A stretch of DNA of 64,000 bases from NCBI GenBank assembly GCA_020632755.1, contig JACKEY010000006.1, positions 62,001 through 126,000 of the forward strand. Reading direction: 5' to 3'. A model generated the notes under the pieces. That model worked only from the letters and a program-made list of their open reading frames with translations. It searched no databases and was not told where the DNA came from. The position numbers and the translations under genes are program-made. Positions within the stretch are counted from its first letter, which is position 1. Each line of letters starts with the position of its first letter. Below are positions 46,456 to 58,924 of the stretch, piece after piece. The stretch comes from Alphaproteobacteria bacterium (lineage in GTDB: Bacteria > Myxococcota_A > UBA796 > UBA2385).

Positions 46456-48015
46456 TCAGGCCTCGCCGAGGATCTTCTTGAGCAGGCCGCGATCGCCCTG
46501 CACCGCCACCCGGTTCGTGTAGAACTCCAGGCCGCGGGCGCCGCCGAGCTCTTCGCCGCCGCCGGCCCGGCCGGGGCCGCCGTGGGTGCAGTTGGGCAGC
46601 ACCATGCCGGGCGGGGTGCTCTGGTCGGCGACCTTGCCGGTCACGGCCTGCAGGCGGCCGTTCCAGGGGCCCATCTCCAGGATCGCGTCGGCCAGCCAGT
46701 CGCGGTCGTCGGTGTAGACCGTGCTGACCAGCGAGCCCTTGCCCAGGGCCACGATGGCGGCGGCCTCGGCGGCGCTGCCGTCGTAGGGCAGCACCGTCGC
46801 GCTGGGGCCGAACACCTCGTGGCTGTGCACCTGGGTGGCGGCCCGGGCGTCGCCGGCGACCAGCAGGGTCGGGGCCACGTAGAAGCCCTTGCCGTCCGGG
46901 GCGCCCTTGCCCTGGATCGGGTCGGCGCCGCCGGTGGCGATGCGGGCCTGGTCGGCCAGGCGGCGGATGCCGGCGCGCACGTCGCGCAGCTGGCTGGCGC
47001 TGGTGACGGGGCCCATGTCCACGCCGTCGGTCAGGGGGTTGCCGACCCGGATGGCCGCCAGCTCGGCGACCAGTGCTTCGGTCACGTCGTCCACCCGCTC
47101 GGCCGGCACCAGGATGCGCCGCACGGCGGTGCACTTCTGGCCGGTCTTCTGCGTCATGTCCTTCACGACGTTGCGCACGAAGGTGTTCCAGACATCGTCG
47201 CCCACGCCCACGTCGGCAGCGAGCACGGCGGCGTTGAGGCTGTCGGCTTCGACGTTGACGCGCACCGAGTCGTGCAGCACGGCCTTGCCGCCCCGCAGGG
47301 CGGCGCCGGTGTCGGCGGACCCGGTGAAGGCGAGCACGTCCTGGGGGCCCAGGTGGTCGAGCATGTCGCCCGGGGGGCCGGCCACGAACGACAGGCTGCC
47401 GGCGGGCAGCTCGCACTCGTCGACCAGGATCTGGATCATCCGCCAGGTCAGCAGGGCGGTGGCCGTCGCGGGCTTGGTCACCACCGGCATGCCGGCCAGG
47501 AAGCTGCAGGCCACCTTCTCGAAGGTGCCCCAGGCCGGGAAGTTGAAGGCGTTGATGTGCACCGCGACGCCGGGCCGCGGCAGCCGCACGTGCTGGCCCA
47601 CGAATCGGGCGCCCTGGCCCAGCTTGTCGGCCTCGCCGTCCACCAGGAAGCGGGCGTCGCCCAGGTTCTTGCCGATCCAGGCGTAGTAGCTGAGCGTCCC
47701 GGTGGCCCCGTCCACGTCGAACTTGGCGTCGCCGCGGGTGGCGCCGTTGTTGCGCTGCGCCAGCTCCAGCAGCTCTTCGCGGTGGCCGTGCAGGGCGCGG
47801 CTCATCGCCTTCAGCAGCCCGCCGCGCTCGGCGAAGCTCAGCGCTCGCAGCGCAGGGCCACCGACCGTGCGGGCGTGGGCCAGGGCGGCAGCGTGGTCCA
47901 GTCCGCCCGTGCTGGTCTCGGCGATGACCTCTTCGGTGGCGGGATCGACGAGGGGCCGCGTGGGCCCGTCACCGGGGTGCCAGGCGTCGTTGAGGTAGGA
48001 CTGCAGGCGGAACAT
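46456..48015 (-). CDS. BoxD/PaaZ-N-type aldehyde dehydrogenase
   Basis: NAD(P)-dependent aldehyde dehydrogenase of 519 aa, matching 3,4-dehydroadipyl-CoA semialdehyde dehydrogenase (BoxD) and the N-terminal half of PaaZ. Landmarks are GVAVHINAFNFPAWGTFEKVA, VVTKPATATALLTW, the Glu in VNVEADSLNAAVL, the catalytic Cys in KTGQKCTAVRRI, and the family C-terminus THGGPGRAGGGEELGG. The PaaZ hydratase half is absent. It would oxidise an aldehyde produced in aromatic-CoA ring opening (benzoyl-CoA or phenylacetyl-CoA pathways), but no other gene of those pathways is here. GAGGA lies before the ATG. Confidence 0.85.
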   Translation of the reverse strand: MFRLQSYLNDAWHPGDGPTRPLVDPATEEVIAETSTGGLDHAAALAHARTVGGPALRALSFAERGGLLKAMSRALHGHREELLELAQRNNGATRGDAKFDVDGATGTLSYYAWIGKNLGDARFLVDGEADKLGQGARFVGQHVRLPRPGVAVHINAFNFPAWGTFEKVACSFLAGMPVVTKPATATALLTWRMIQILVDECELPAGSLSFVAGPPGDMLDHLGPQDVLAFTGSADTGAALRGGKAVLHDSVRVNVEADSLNAAVLAADVGVGDDVWNTFVRNVVKDMTQKTGQKCTAVRRILVPAERVDDVTEALVAELAAIRVGNPLTDGVDMGPVTSASQLRDVRAGIRRLADQARIATGGADPIQGKGAPDGKGFYVAPTLLVAGDARAATQVHSHEVFGPSATVLPYDGSAAEAAAIVALGKGSLVSTVYTDDRDWLADAILEMGPWNGRLQAVTGKVADQSTPPGMVLPNCTHGGPGRAGGGEELGGARGLEFYTNRVAVQGDRGLLKKILGEA

Positions 48016-48075
48016 GGACGTCCTCGGGGCGGGTGCGGGCGGCTCCGCTAACCCGCGCCCCCGGGGCGAGGACGC

Positions 48076-48669
48076 TCAGATGTTCGACAGGCCCTTGAGC
48101 AGCCGCTCCTCGGCGTCGGGCGGCAGGCTCTGCTCGGCCTCGGTCGGCTCGTCCGCTCCGTCCGAGCTGGGCGCCGGCTCGGCCACGTTGGCGTCGACAG
48201 CCAGGCTGGCCACGGCCGACGTCGCGCTCGCGAGCTGCTGGCACATCGCCACGATGAGCGCCCGGCGGAAAGGCGATGCCACCGAGAACTGGCCCGTGCG
48301 CATGATCACGCGGGCCCGGCGGGCGGACATGTGCAGGATGCGCGTGCTGCCGGCGCTGCGGATGCTGGCGGTGCGCTCCGTCAGGGCCAGCACGCCGACA
48401 TGGCCGAACAGGCAGGGCCCCGTGAGCTCGGCGACCGTGTGCTGGCGGCCGGACAGCGAGCGCTTGCGGACTTCCACCGTGCCTTCGGCCAGCACGTAGA
48501 GCGTCTCGGCGGGCGCGCCTTCTTCGCAGATGAGCTCCCCGTCGCGGAAGGTCGTCTGCTCGAAGTGCTCGGCCAGGGCCATCAGCGACAGCTCGTCGAC
48601 GGCGGCCAGGCCCGGCAGCTGGCCCAGCACGCGGGCGGCGTCGCGCGGATCGCGGTGGGCGTCGCTCAT
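48076..48669 (-). CDS. cNMP-binding-domain protein (second of pair)
   Basis: Cytosolic protein of 197 aa with a single cyclic-nucleotide-binding fold: FRDGELICEEGAPAETLYVLAEGTVEV, then LTGPCLFGHVGVLALTERTASIRSAGS. The phosphate-binding cassette is degenerate (FGHVGVLALTERTAS instead of FGExALL...RxA), so cNMP binding is uncertain. No HTH follows; the C-terminal part is Ala/Ser/Glu-rich and probably disordered. It overlaps the upstream cNMP gene by 4 bp (ATGA), so the two form a coupled pair. The role is probably a regulatory subunit without its own output. Confidence 0.7.
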   Translation of the reverse strand: MSDAHRDPRDAARVLGQLPGLAAVDELSLMALAEHFEQTTFRDGELICEEGAPAETLYVLAEGTVEVRKRSLSGRQHTVAELTGPCLFGHVGVLALTERTASIRSAGSTRILHMSARRARVIMRTGQFSVASPFRRALIVAMCQQLASATSAVASLAVDANVAEPAPSSDGADEPTEAEQSLPPDAEERLLKGLSNI

Positions 48670-49256
48670 GGCGTCTCCGGCGGGCGGAACATGCGGGCGA
48701 GGGACTTCAGGAGCCCGCCGGTCTTGTGCGTGTCGAGCAGCTCGGCCAGGGTCTCGTTCGTGTACTGCATGCGCAGCGAGACCGCGTGCAGCACTGCGCG
48801 CTCCAGGCTCTCGGCGGCGGGGGAGCCGTCCACCAGCAACTCGTCGTAGACCGTCCGGGGCAGCCGGGCGGCCAGGCCGCTGGTGGCCGCGACCACGTCG
48901 GCGGTCCGCGGGCGGTCGGGGTCGAAGAAGCTGATCTCGCCCATCACGCTGCCGGGCTCGAGCACCGCCACCAGGTAGCGGCGGTTCCCGGCGCGGGCGA
49001 AGACCTCGGCGAAGCCCTCGAGCAGCAGCAGCAGGTCGCTGTCGTGGTCACCCGCCCGGATCAGCCGGTCGCCCGGCGTGAAGGGCTGGGCGCGGAACCG
49101 CCAGACCAGGTTGTCCTGCGCGGCCCGATCCAGGCCCGCCAGCAGCGGCGTCGTCCGCAGCTCCTGCTCGATGCTGGCGTCCAGGCCGTGGCCCTGCGAC
49201 GGGTCGTTCCCCTGCGGGGCGGCGGGCGAGGCGGGAGGCGGAGCGGCGTCGGACAT
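48666..49256 (-). CDS. cNMP-binding-domain protein (first of pair)
   Basis: Cytosolic protein of 196 aa. After a disordered Pro/Ala N-terminus, one cNMP-binding domain is visible: FTPGDRLIRAGDHDSDLLLLLEGFAEVF and LEPGSVMGEISFFDPDRPRTADVVA, whose cassette (GEISF...RTAD) is closer to the functional consensus than that of its partner. No HTH or enzymatic domain is attached. The ATG at 49256 is chosen because the codons upstream lie in a non-coding-looking leader. It ends in a 4-bp overlap with the next cNMP gene. The ligand is unknown. Confidence 0.7.
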   Translation of the reverse strand: MSDAAPPPASPAAPQGNDPSQGHGLDASIEQELRTTPLLAGLDRAAQDNLVWRFRAQPFTPGDRLIRAGDHDSDLLLLLEGFAEVFARAGNRRYLVAVLEPGSVMGEISFFDPDRPRTADVVAATSGLAARLPRTVYDELLVDGSPAAESLERAVLHAVSLRMQYTNETLAELLDTHKTGGLLKSLARMFRPPETP

Positions 49257-49490
49257 CGGGACCGCGGGGGCGCAAGGGCTCGCGGCGTGCGGGCCACTCC
49301 GGTTGTAGCAGACTGCGGGCGTGCTGTCCCTGCTGCGTCGACCCGAGGGGACCCTGTCCCAGCGGCCATCCCGGGCTGCGTCCTTGACGGATCCCCGCCA
49401 GGTGGCCACATTCACTCCGAGGCGGGTCCACCGCCTCCGCTCTTCGACATCGCCGGTCCATCATGGTGAGCAGGTCGGGGCCCCACTTAT

Positions 49491-49866
49491 GGGGGCGCAA
49501 CGGTTTCGACGGGGTCGTGACCGGTCGATGCTGCGTGCCGAGGTGCCTGTACCTCGTAAATCCCGGGCAAAACAAAACAAGTGCCAACAACAACCAGCAC
49601 TTCGCTCTCGCCGCGTAAAGCCGCTTGAGCCGTTCGACTCGTCAGCGCCAGGGCTGGCGGGATCGAGCGTGTCACGATCCTGGCTAGTCCTGATCCGTCG
49701 CGTGGCGTGACGGCCGGGGACGAGAAACAACCCAATCAATTCGCCAACAACGTCGGTCTAGGGGCTGGTCTCGGACCTGGTCGGCGTCGTCTTCCCGAGA
49801 CCTACGCACGTAGACGCAGACACTGGGCGGCTGCGGACGTGGGTTCGACTCCCACCGCCTCCACCA
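49491..49866 (+). ncRNA. ssrA: tmRNA
   Basis: Transfer-messenger RNA, 376 nt, which rescues stalled ribosomes. The 5-prime end GGGGGCGCAACGGTTTCGACGGGG and the 3-prime end with TTCGACTCCCACCGCCTCCACCA pair as the tRNA-like acceptor (GGGGGCG with CGCCTCC) and carry an encoded CCA. The tag reading frame at 49583-49618 gives ANNNQHFALAA and a stop. No SmpB gene is in the window. Its 3-prime end is a known type of integration target for genomic islands, and the repeat and defence island start 18 bp further on. Confidence 0.97.
49583..49618 (+). other. tmRNA tag-peptide reading frame
   Basis: Eleven sense codons and TAA within the tmRNA read ANNNQHFALAA. The C-terminal ALAA is the usual degradation signal for ClpXP-type proteases, and the Ala resume codon with an Asn-rich beginning is standard for such tags. 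Confidence 0.95.
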
Positions 49867-49884
49867 CCTACTAGACATCCCCCC

Positions 49885-50112
49885 GCCACCGATGGACCGG
49901 CGATGCACCGACCGCTCGAACCCGCGAGCTCGAGCGGTGGGAGTCGAACGGGCAGAGGCGGCGCGAGCACTGCGAGCGCAAGACGCGACCGAAGGGAGCG
50001 TCTTAGCCGACTGCCCCGGCCCGGAGGAGCGCGACCGCCTCAAGCGGTCGTGCGACGGAGGGTCGACTCCCATGGCGGGAGTACGCCCTTCCCGTGGCGA
50101 CGCTCGTCCCCC
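49885..50112. repeat. 228-bp structured repeat, left copy
   Basis: Complete copy of an element found again, without insertions or deletions, at 63273-63500. It can fold as a branched structure: closing stem TGGGAGTCGA (49938-49947) with TCGACTCCCA (50063-50072); inner stem GGGCAG (49950-49955) with CTGCCC (50011-50016); hairpin AAGACGC (49980-49986) with GCGTCTT (49998-50004) around the loop GACCGAAGGGA; and hairpin GCGCGACCGC (50029-50038) with GCGGTCGTGC (50044-50053). A further 9-bp hairpin lies at 49911-49938. Compared with the right copy, three base pairs of the AAGACGC stem change compensatorily. It begins 18 bp after the tmRNA. Identity and strand of any RNA are unknown. Confidence 0.85.
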
Positions 50113-50192
50113 GCCACCGATGGACCGGCGATGCACCGACCGCCCGAAGCGGCGATCCCGAGCGGTAGGAGTCGAACGGGCAGAGGCGGCGC
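50113..50192. repeat. Partial second copy of the 228-bp element
   Basis: The first 80 bp of the element repeat here in degenerate form, exactly one 228-bp period after the left copy. It keeps the half-site of the closing stem (TAGGAGTCGAACG) but has lost the partner strand. The remaining 257 bp up to the metallopeptidase gene (50193-50449) show no gene and no clear motif. Confidence 0.8.
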
Positions 50193-50449
50193 AACGTCTG
50201 GCGCTCGGCGTGAGGGCGCGGACCGTCGCCGAAGCGTCGGGCGGCGGGGTCTACAACTGGCGAGGGTTCTGCCCTACCCGACTGTGGGGACCCGGCGCGT
50301 GATCGATGGGACGGTGACCGGTGCCAGGGTGGCGCAGCACAAGGCGACACCACAGCTGTGTGGTCATGCGCTGCAAAGTCGCCTGTGTCAGTGGCCGAGG
50401 ACCCGCTGCGGTGTTTCCCGAGGGAAGCGGCTGGAAATCGCACATTCGC

Positions 50450-51177
50450 CTACAACTGGAAGCGAGGCCCCTCGATCCGAAGTCGCTCCCGTCGCTCCTC
50501 GTAGTCGGGCATCAGGTTGCCGAGCGTTCGCCAGAACCCGGGGGAGTGGTCCGCGATCCTCAGGTGGCAGACCTCGTGCGCCGCGACGTAGTCCACCAAG
50601 GACATCGGCCCCATGATGATCCGCCAGTTGAACCGAAGCTCCCCGGAACGGGTGCAGCTCCCCCAGCGCTTCTGCTGGTCACGGATCAGGACGGGCGGCG
50701 AGGGCAGGCCGAGCTTGTCGGCGAACACCCCGACGCGCTCGGGGAGCCGTTCCGCAGCGATGCCGCGGTAGAGGTCCACGAGAGCGTCTCGAACGATGCC
50801 CGGGCGGCCCGCCGCATCCCCACTGGACGGCACGTCCACGACGATGAAGCGGCCCTCCACGCGGGCCGTGGCGCGGCGGCGGGATGCGGCCTCGACGAGC
50901 CGCAGGCGGTACTGTCGCCCCTGGAGCACATGCGTCTCGCCGCCGACGAACTCGCGCGGCGGCCGGGCGCTCTCGGCCTCGCGGTAGCCGGCCATCCGCT
51001 GAACGATCCAGGCACCCTTCCGCGCGACGACGGCCTCGATGTCCTCGACCGGGAGCTCCTCCGGCGCCTTCACCAGGATGCCCTCGACGGGGTCCACGAC
51101 GACGGACACAGTCCGCCGTCGACGGCTCCTCTCGATGCTGTACCGCAGGAGGGTGTTTCCGAAGGCGAGCTCGCGGC

Positions 51178-51181
<4 letters not shown>
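50450..51181 (-). CDS. YgjP-like (DUF45) zinc metallopeptidase of the RM operon
   Basis: Predicted zincin of 243 aa in the YgjP/DUF45 family (SprT/M48-like). The zinc motif is VAAHEVCHLRIADHSPGFWRTL, giving HEVCH plus the HSPxFW block that characterises the family. The preceding RDQQKRWGSCTRSGELRFNWRI is also diagnostic. It is the last gene of the restriction operon and overlaps hsdR by 4 bp (ATGA). DUF45 genes recur beside type I restriction systems in other genomes, but their role there is not established. Possible roles include control of the complex or of its subunits by proteolysis. Confidence 0.85.
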
Positions 51182-54214
<3,033 letters not shown>

Positions 54215-54228
<14 letters not shown>

Positions 54229-55505
54229 CGGGCGCCCCTTCTACCAGCGCGGCGATGACGTGGGGTGGGAGTCGCAGCCGGCCGGAAAGCAGGGCATCGG
54301 CCAGACCCCGCTTCAGCTCGCGGAGAGCATCGAGGTGGGCGCGCTCGGCGGCGATCCGTAGGTCGAAGGCTTCGCCGACGTCGGCGATCCGACGCTGTTC
54401 CTCAATAGACGGGAGCAGGACCTGCATCTTCTTGAACGTCGGCATGAAGATGCTGCGCAAGGACGTGCTCCCGTCAGACACGCGCATCCATTCGCGACCG
54501 AGCGACCGAAACACCTGCTCTAGATAGCGTGGTTCAAGTTGTGGCCCGCAGACGTATCCGACGTAGTCCTGGCTGGTTGCCATCGGGCGGCCGAGACGTG
54601 AACATGCGCCCCGGGAGCCTCCAGTCCGCACCATGATGACGGTGTCCTTTGGCAGCAAGCGGGCAGAGGAGTTGGCGATCCCGAGTTCTGTCACGCTCTG
54701 CGTCGATTCGAGGACGGTCAGGTCAGCCATGCGGAAGCTGTCGGACATGGACAGCCAGGGGATGTCTCCATCCCAGTACTCGGGGCGGCGACGGCTGGGT
54801 GTGTGGCCGCTTTCAAGCCTGGCCACGGTCGTCAGTCGGACGAGCTGCCAGTCGGTCGGGATGCGGGCGATGCCCTCCGCCACTCGTCCGAAGACCCAGC
54901 GATCCGGAAGGTCCTTCAGCTCGCGCTCCGGTCGGTCGCCGCCCACGAGCATGCGGCGCATCACGCCCTGCTTCTGGATCTCCAGTTTCCTGATGAGTTC
55001 CTCCGTCGCATCGCTTTGAACCTCCAAGTGTTCCAGCAACTGGGCAATGCCGGCCTGTTCGGCCCGCGGGGGAAGCGCGACGCTGAGTGAGGACAAGTCA
55101 GAGAAGTCCGTCACCTTCCGCTTGCCGTGCTTGTTCCCGCCGCGGCTGAGTTGACTGTAGCGCGCAACCATCCGGGGAGATCGAAGTAGGTGAGCCAGAA
55201 ACACGGGATTCACCGACCCGATCGCTTCGAAGACGACGTATGCGGGACTTGTGATGCCGGCTTCTAACGCGGCGAACCGCCCAATCGCTCCGTAGTACAG
55301 CGCCATCGGCGCCATGGCGAACTGACCCCGACGCACGATCTTGTACCTGCTGATGTCGCGGCCAAGCTGAAGTCGGCGTCCACTCCGCTCCTGCAGGCAC
55401 ACTCCTTCGTCCTTAGTAACGCTTAGCGCTGGCAACGGATCGCGGTGGCCAAGTCGTTCGTCAACCTCCTGCACGAGGTCCCCGAGACGCGCTCGGGTCC
55501 AGTCT

Positions 55506-55516
<11 letters not shown>
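54215..55516 (-). CDS. hsdS: Type I restriction specificity subunit
   Basis: HsdS subunit of 433 aa, which reads the target sequence. It has the normal two halves: a first TRD up to about residue 140, then the conserved helical spacer (LPPRAEQAGIAQLLEHLEVQSDATEELIRKLEIQKQGV), a second TRD starting at PTDWQLVRLTTVARLESG, and a second spacer LPSIEEQRRIADVGEAFDLRI. Both TRDs appear complete. G+C is visibly lower in the TRDs than in the chromosome, as expected of an exchanged specificity gene. It overlaps hsdM by 11 bp and hsdR by 14 bp. Confidence 0.95.
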
Positions 55517-57019
<1,503 letters not shown>

Positions 57020-57023
<4 letters not shown>

Positions 57024-57646
57024 GGACGGTCCTCGGAGGTGAAGAGGCTGGTGATCACGGCGAGGCCCAGGGCCTGCCGAGCATCGGCAGCGCGCTGGGC
57101 CGCCACGTAGCCGATGCGCGTGGCGTCGAAGAGGGCGGCGGCACGTTCCTGGGTGGCCCGCGGCGGGAGCGGCACGGGGAGCCCGCGCATCACCGGCGTC
57201 GTCAGCGCGAGCAGGCCGGTGGTGGAGTGGTATCGGCCGGTGAGCGCGGCCTGGCCCCTGGTGGTGATCAGCCACGCCGCCAGCGCACCTGGAAGCAGGC
57301 GGTCGGGGCGTAGCCTGATGCAGAGCAGGTTCGCGCTCAGCACGGCTCCGTCGGTGACCTCGTCGACGAGGCCGACCTTGAGCTGGGTGCCCCGGGCCGT
57401 GAGGAGTACGTCACCGGGGCGAACCCGGTAGCCGTCTGTGGCGCGCCCGAGGGGGAGTGGAGCTCGCTCGAGGTCGGCGGCAGCCGCCACGTTGCCCGCG
57501 CCGTCGAGGTCGCCCACCCCGATGATCGGGGTGTCGACTCCGTCGTCGGACTTCTTCCGAGCGACGGAGAGGCCGGGGAAAACCTCGGCGAGATCGCCGA
57601 GGGGATGATGGGGATGGCGCTGACGTCGGGCTTCCGGCCTGTTCAT
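57020..57646 (-). CDS. Extra single-TRD specificity-like protein (half-HsdS)
   Basis: Protein of 208 aa resembling one half of an HsdS: a single TRD (PLGDLAEVFPGLSVARKKSDDG, then GVGDLDGAGNV, then GYRVRPGDVLLTARGTQLKVGLVDEVTDGAV) and one C-terminal spacer helix (LPPRATQERAAALFDATRIGYVAAQRAADARQAL). It is the first gene of the restriction operon and overlaps hsdM by 4 bp. A full-size hsdS follows hsdM, so this half-unit is additional. It might dimerise to form an alternative specificity, or regulate. The ATG at 57646 has no clear ribosome site. Confidence 0.75.
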
Positions 57647-57780
57647 GGAGCTGTGGATAACCGCAGCCAGGTGCGGGGTCCAGCATATTTGACTGCGGCG
57701 GCTTGACGGTCTCGGTCGGGGTGCGTACTGGATCGCATGACCCGGCTCGGACCGGGGCAACCTCGTTCCAGGAGCTCGTC
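57647..57780. promoter_or_regulatory. Divergent promoter region between the RM and CBASS-like operons
   Basis: This 134-bp gap must hold the promoters of both operons. Rightward, TTGACG (57703-57708) followed after 17 bp by TACTGG is a weak sigma-70-like candidate. The AT-rich stretch catatttgac near 57684 is the least G+C-rich point and might serve either direction. No operator palindrome is evident. Confidence 0.35.
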
Positions 57781-57972
57781 ATGCCCAAGCCCCCCCTCAA
57801 GTCTGGCCAGAAGGCCCCCGTCTCCGGTCAGGTCGAGATCGTCGGTCCCCGCGGCGGCCGCACCGGCGAAGAGCGCACGACGGTGCGCGGGAAGCCGCTG
57901 CCGCCGACCCCGAAGCCCGGCCAGGGCTACGTCGTCGTCGACCCCACCAAGAACGGCGCCGGCCGGAAGTAG
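57781..57972 (+). CDS. YjzC-like small protein leading the CBASS-like operon
   Basis: Protein of 63 aa. It starts PKPPLKSGQKAPVSGQVEIVG and contains KPLPPTPKPGQGYVVVD, giving the GQKAPxSG and PP-rich pattern reminiscent of the small YjzC family, whose function is unknown. An AGGAG lies before the ATG and the CD-NTase gene starts 11 bp after its stop, so it is the first gene of the operon. It may be an accessory or regulatory factor; nothing in the sequence proves this. Confidence 0.7.
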   Translation: MPKPPLKSGQKAPVSGQVEIVGPRGGRTGEERTTVRGKPLPPTPKPGQGYVVVDPTKNGAGRK

Positions 57973-57982
57973 GAGAACAGCC

Positions 57983-58924
57983 ATGCCGAGCCCCTTCCAG
58001 TCGCGCTTCTTGCGCTTCCACGACACGATCAAGCTGGGCAGCACTGATGAGAACGCGACCCTCCGGGAGAAGCGTGATGCGGTCCTGAAGCGCATGCGCG
58101 ATCGTGGCCTCACCTTCGTTCCTTTCAACCAGGGCAGCTACGCGATGGGCACCGGCGTCGTTCCCGTTCAGGCGGACTACGACATCGACGTCGGGGTCGT
58201 CTTCACTGGCGACACGCGCCCTGCAGATCCTCTGACGGCGAAGCGGTGGGTCTACGACGGCGTCCTCGGCCACACGCCGAACGTGGAGTGGTGCCGGCAC
58301 TGCATTCGCGTGCAGTACGTGAAGGCCGGCGAGCCGACCTACCATGTCGACTTGCCGGTCTACTGGAAGGACCGTTGGAGCGGCGCCCTCACCCTGGCGG
58401 TCGGCAAGCAGCACTCCGGCGTCGGGCACAAGGAGTGGCAGGAGGCCGATCCCCAGGGGCTCGTCGACCGAGTCACGTCCCACCTCGCCGGCGAGGACCG
58501 ATGGCAGTTCCGCCGGGTCGTTCGGTACCTGAAGCGGTGGAAGGACGTTCACTTCCCCGTGATGGGCAACGCTGCGCCCGTCGGCATCGGGATCACGCTC
58601 TCCGCGCTCAACAGCTTCTCCACGGTGAAGGACTGGAACGCGACCACCTCGGCCGGGTACCTCGACCTGGACGCGCTCCTCAACCTCGTGAACCGCATGC
58701 GCGGCGCCTTCTCGCACACGTGGCACGACTCGGAGTACGCGACGCGCCTCGTGCAGCGACTGCCGGTGAAGCCCTACAAGGACGTCTTCGAGCGCATGAC
58801 GAACCAGCAGATGAAGGAGTTCAAGGAACGCCTCGACACGCTCTCGACTCGGCTCGACACGGCGAAGAGGACCGGAAAGGTGGAGGAACTCGTGCTTGCC
58901 CTCGGCATGGACTTCCCACGATGA
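57983..58924 (+). CDS. CBASS CD-NTase (nucleotidyltransferase 1)
   Basis: Predicted cyclic-oligonucleotide synthase of 313 aa. The nucleotidyltransferase signature is NQGSYAMGT at residues 49-57 and ADYDIDVGVVF with Asp 67 and Asp 69; the third metal Asp is in YHVDLPVYW (Asp 123). It is a stand-alone catalytic unit without the AGS-C sensor found in nucleotidyltransferase 2. The following SAVED gene overlaps it by 4 bp. It is the most divergent of the three nucleotidyltransferases in the operon. The product nucleotide cannot be predicted by eye. AGGAGAACAGCC precedes the ATG. Confidence 0.9.
   Translation: MPSPFQSRFLRFHDTIKLGSTDENATLREKRDAVLKRMRDRGLTFVPFNQGSYAMGTGVVPVQADYDIDVGVVFTGDTRPADPLTAKRWVYDGVLGHTPNVEWCRHCIRVQYVKAGEPTYHVDLPVYWKDRWSGALTLAVGKQHSGVGHKEWQEADPQGLVDRVTSHLAGEDRWQFRRVVRYLKRWKDVHFPVMGNAAPVGIGITLSALNSFSTVKDWNATTSAGYLDLDALLNLVNRMRGAFSHTWHDSEYATRLVQRLPVKPYKDVFERMTNQQMKEFKERLDTLSTRLDTAKRTGKVEELVLALGMDFPR

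Noticed and set aside
49384..49413. Sigma-70 promoter for the tmRNA (TTGACG at 49384)
   Set aside because: No acceptable -10 box lies at the right spacing, and the site is about 100 bases from the mature RNA end.
49840..49866. Direct duplication of the tmRNA 3-prime end as an attachment site
   Set aside because: Only an inverted 16-base match was found inside the repeat; no direct copy of the tmRNA end through CCA is seen at the right boundary, and no integrase gene is in the window.
49892..50302. Protein-coding frame through the left structured repeat
   Set aside because: The same peptide strings appear in both orientations of the element, and changes between copies preserve base pairing rather than amino acids, so RNA or DNA structure explains the conservation better.
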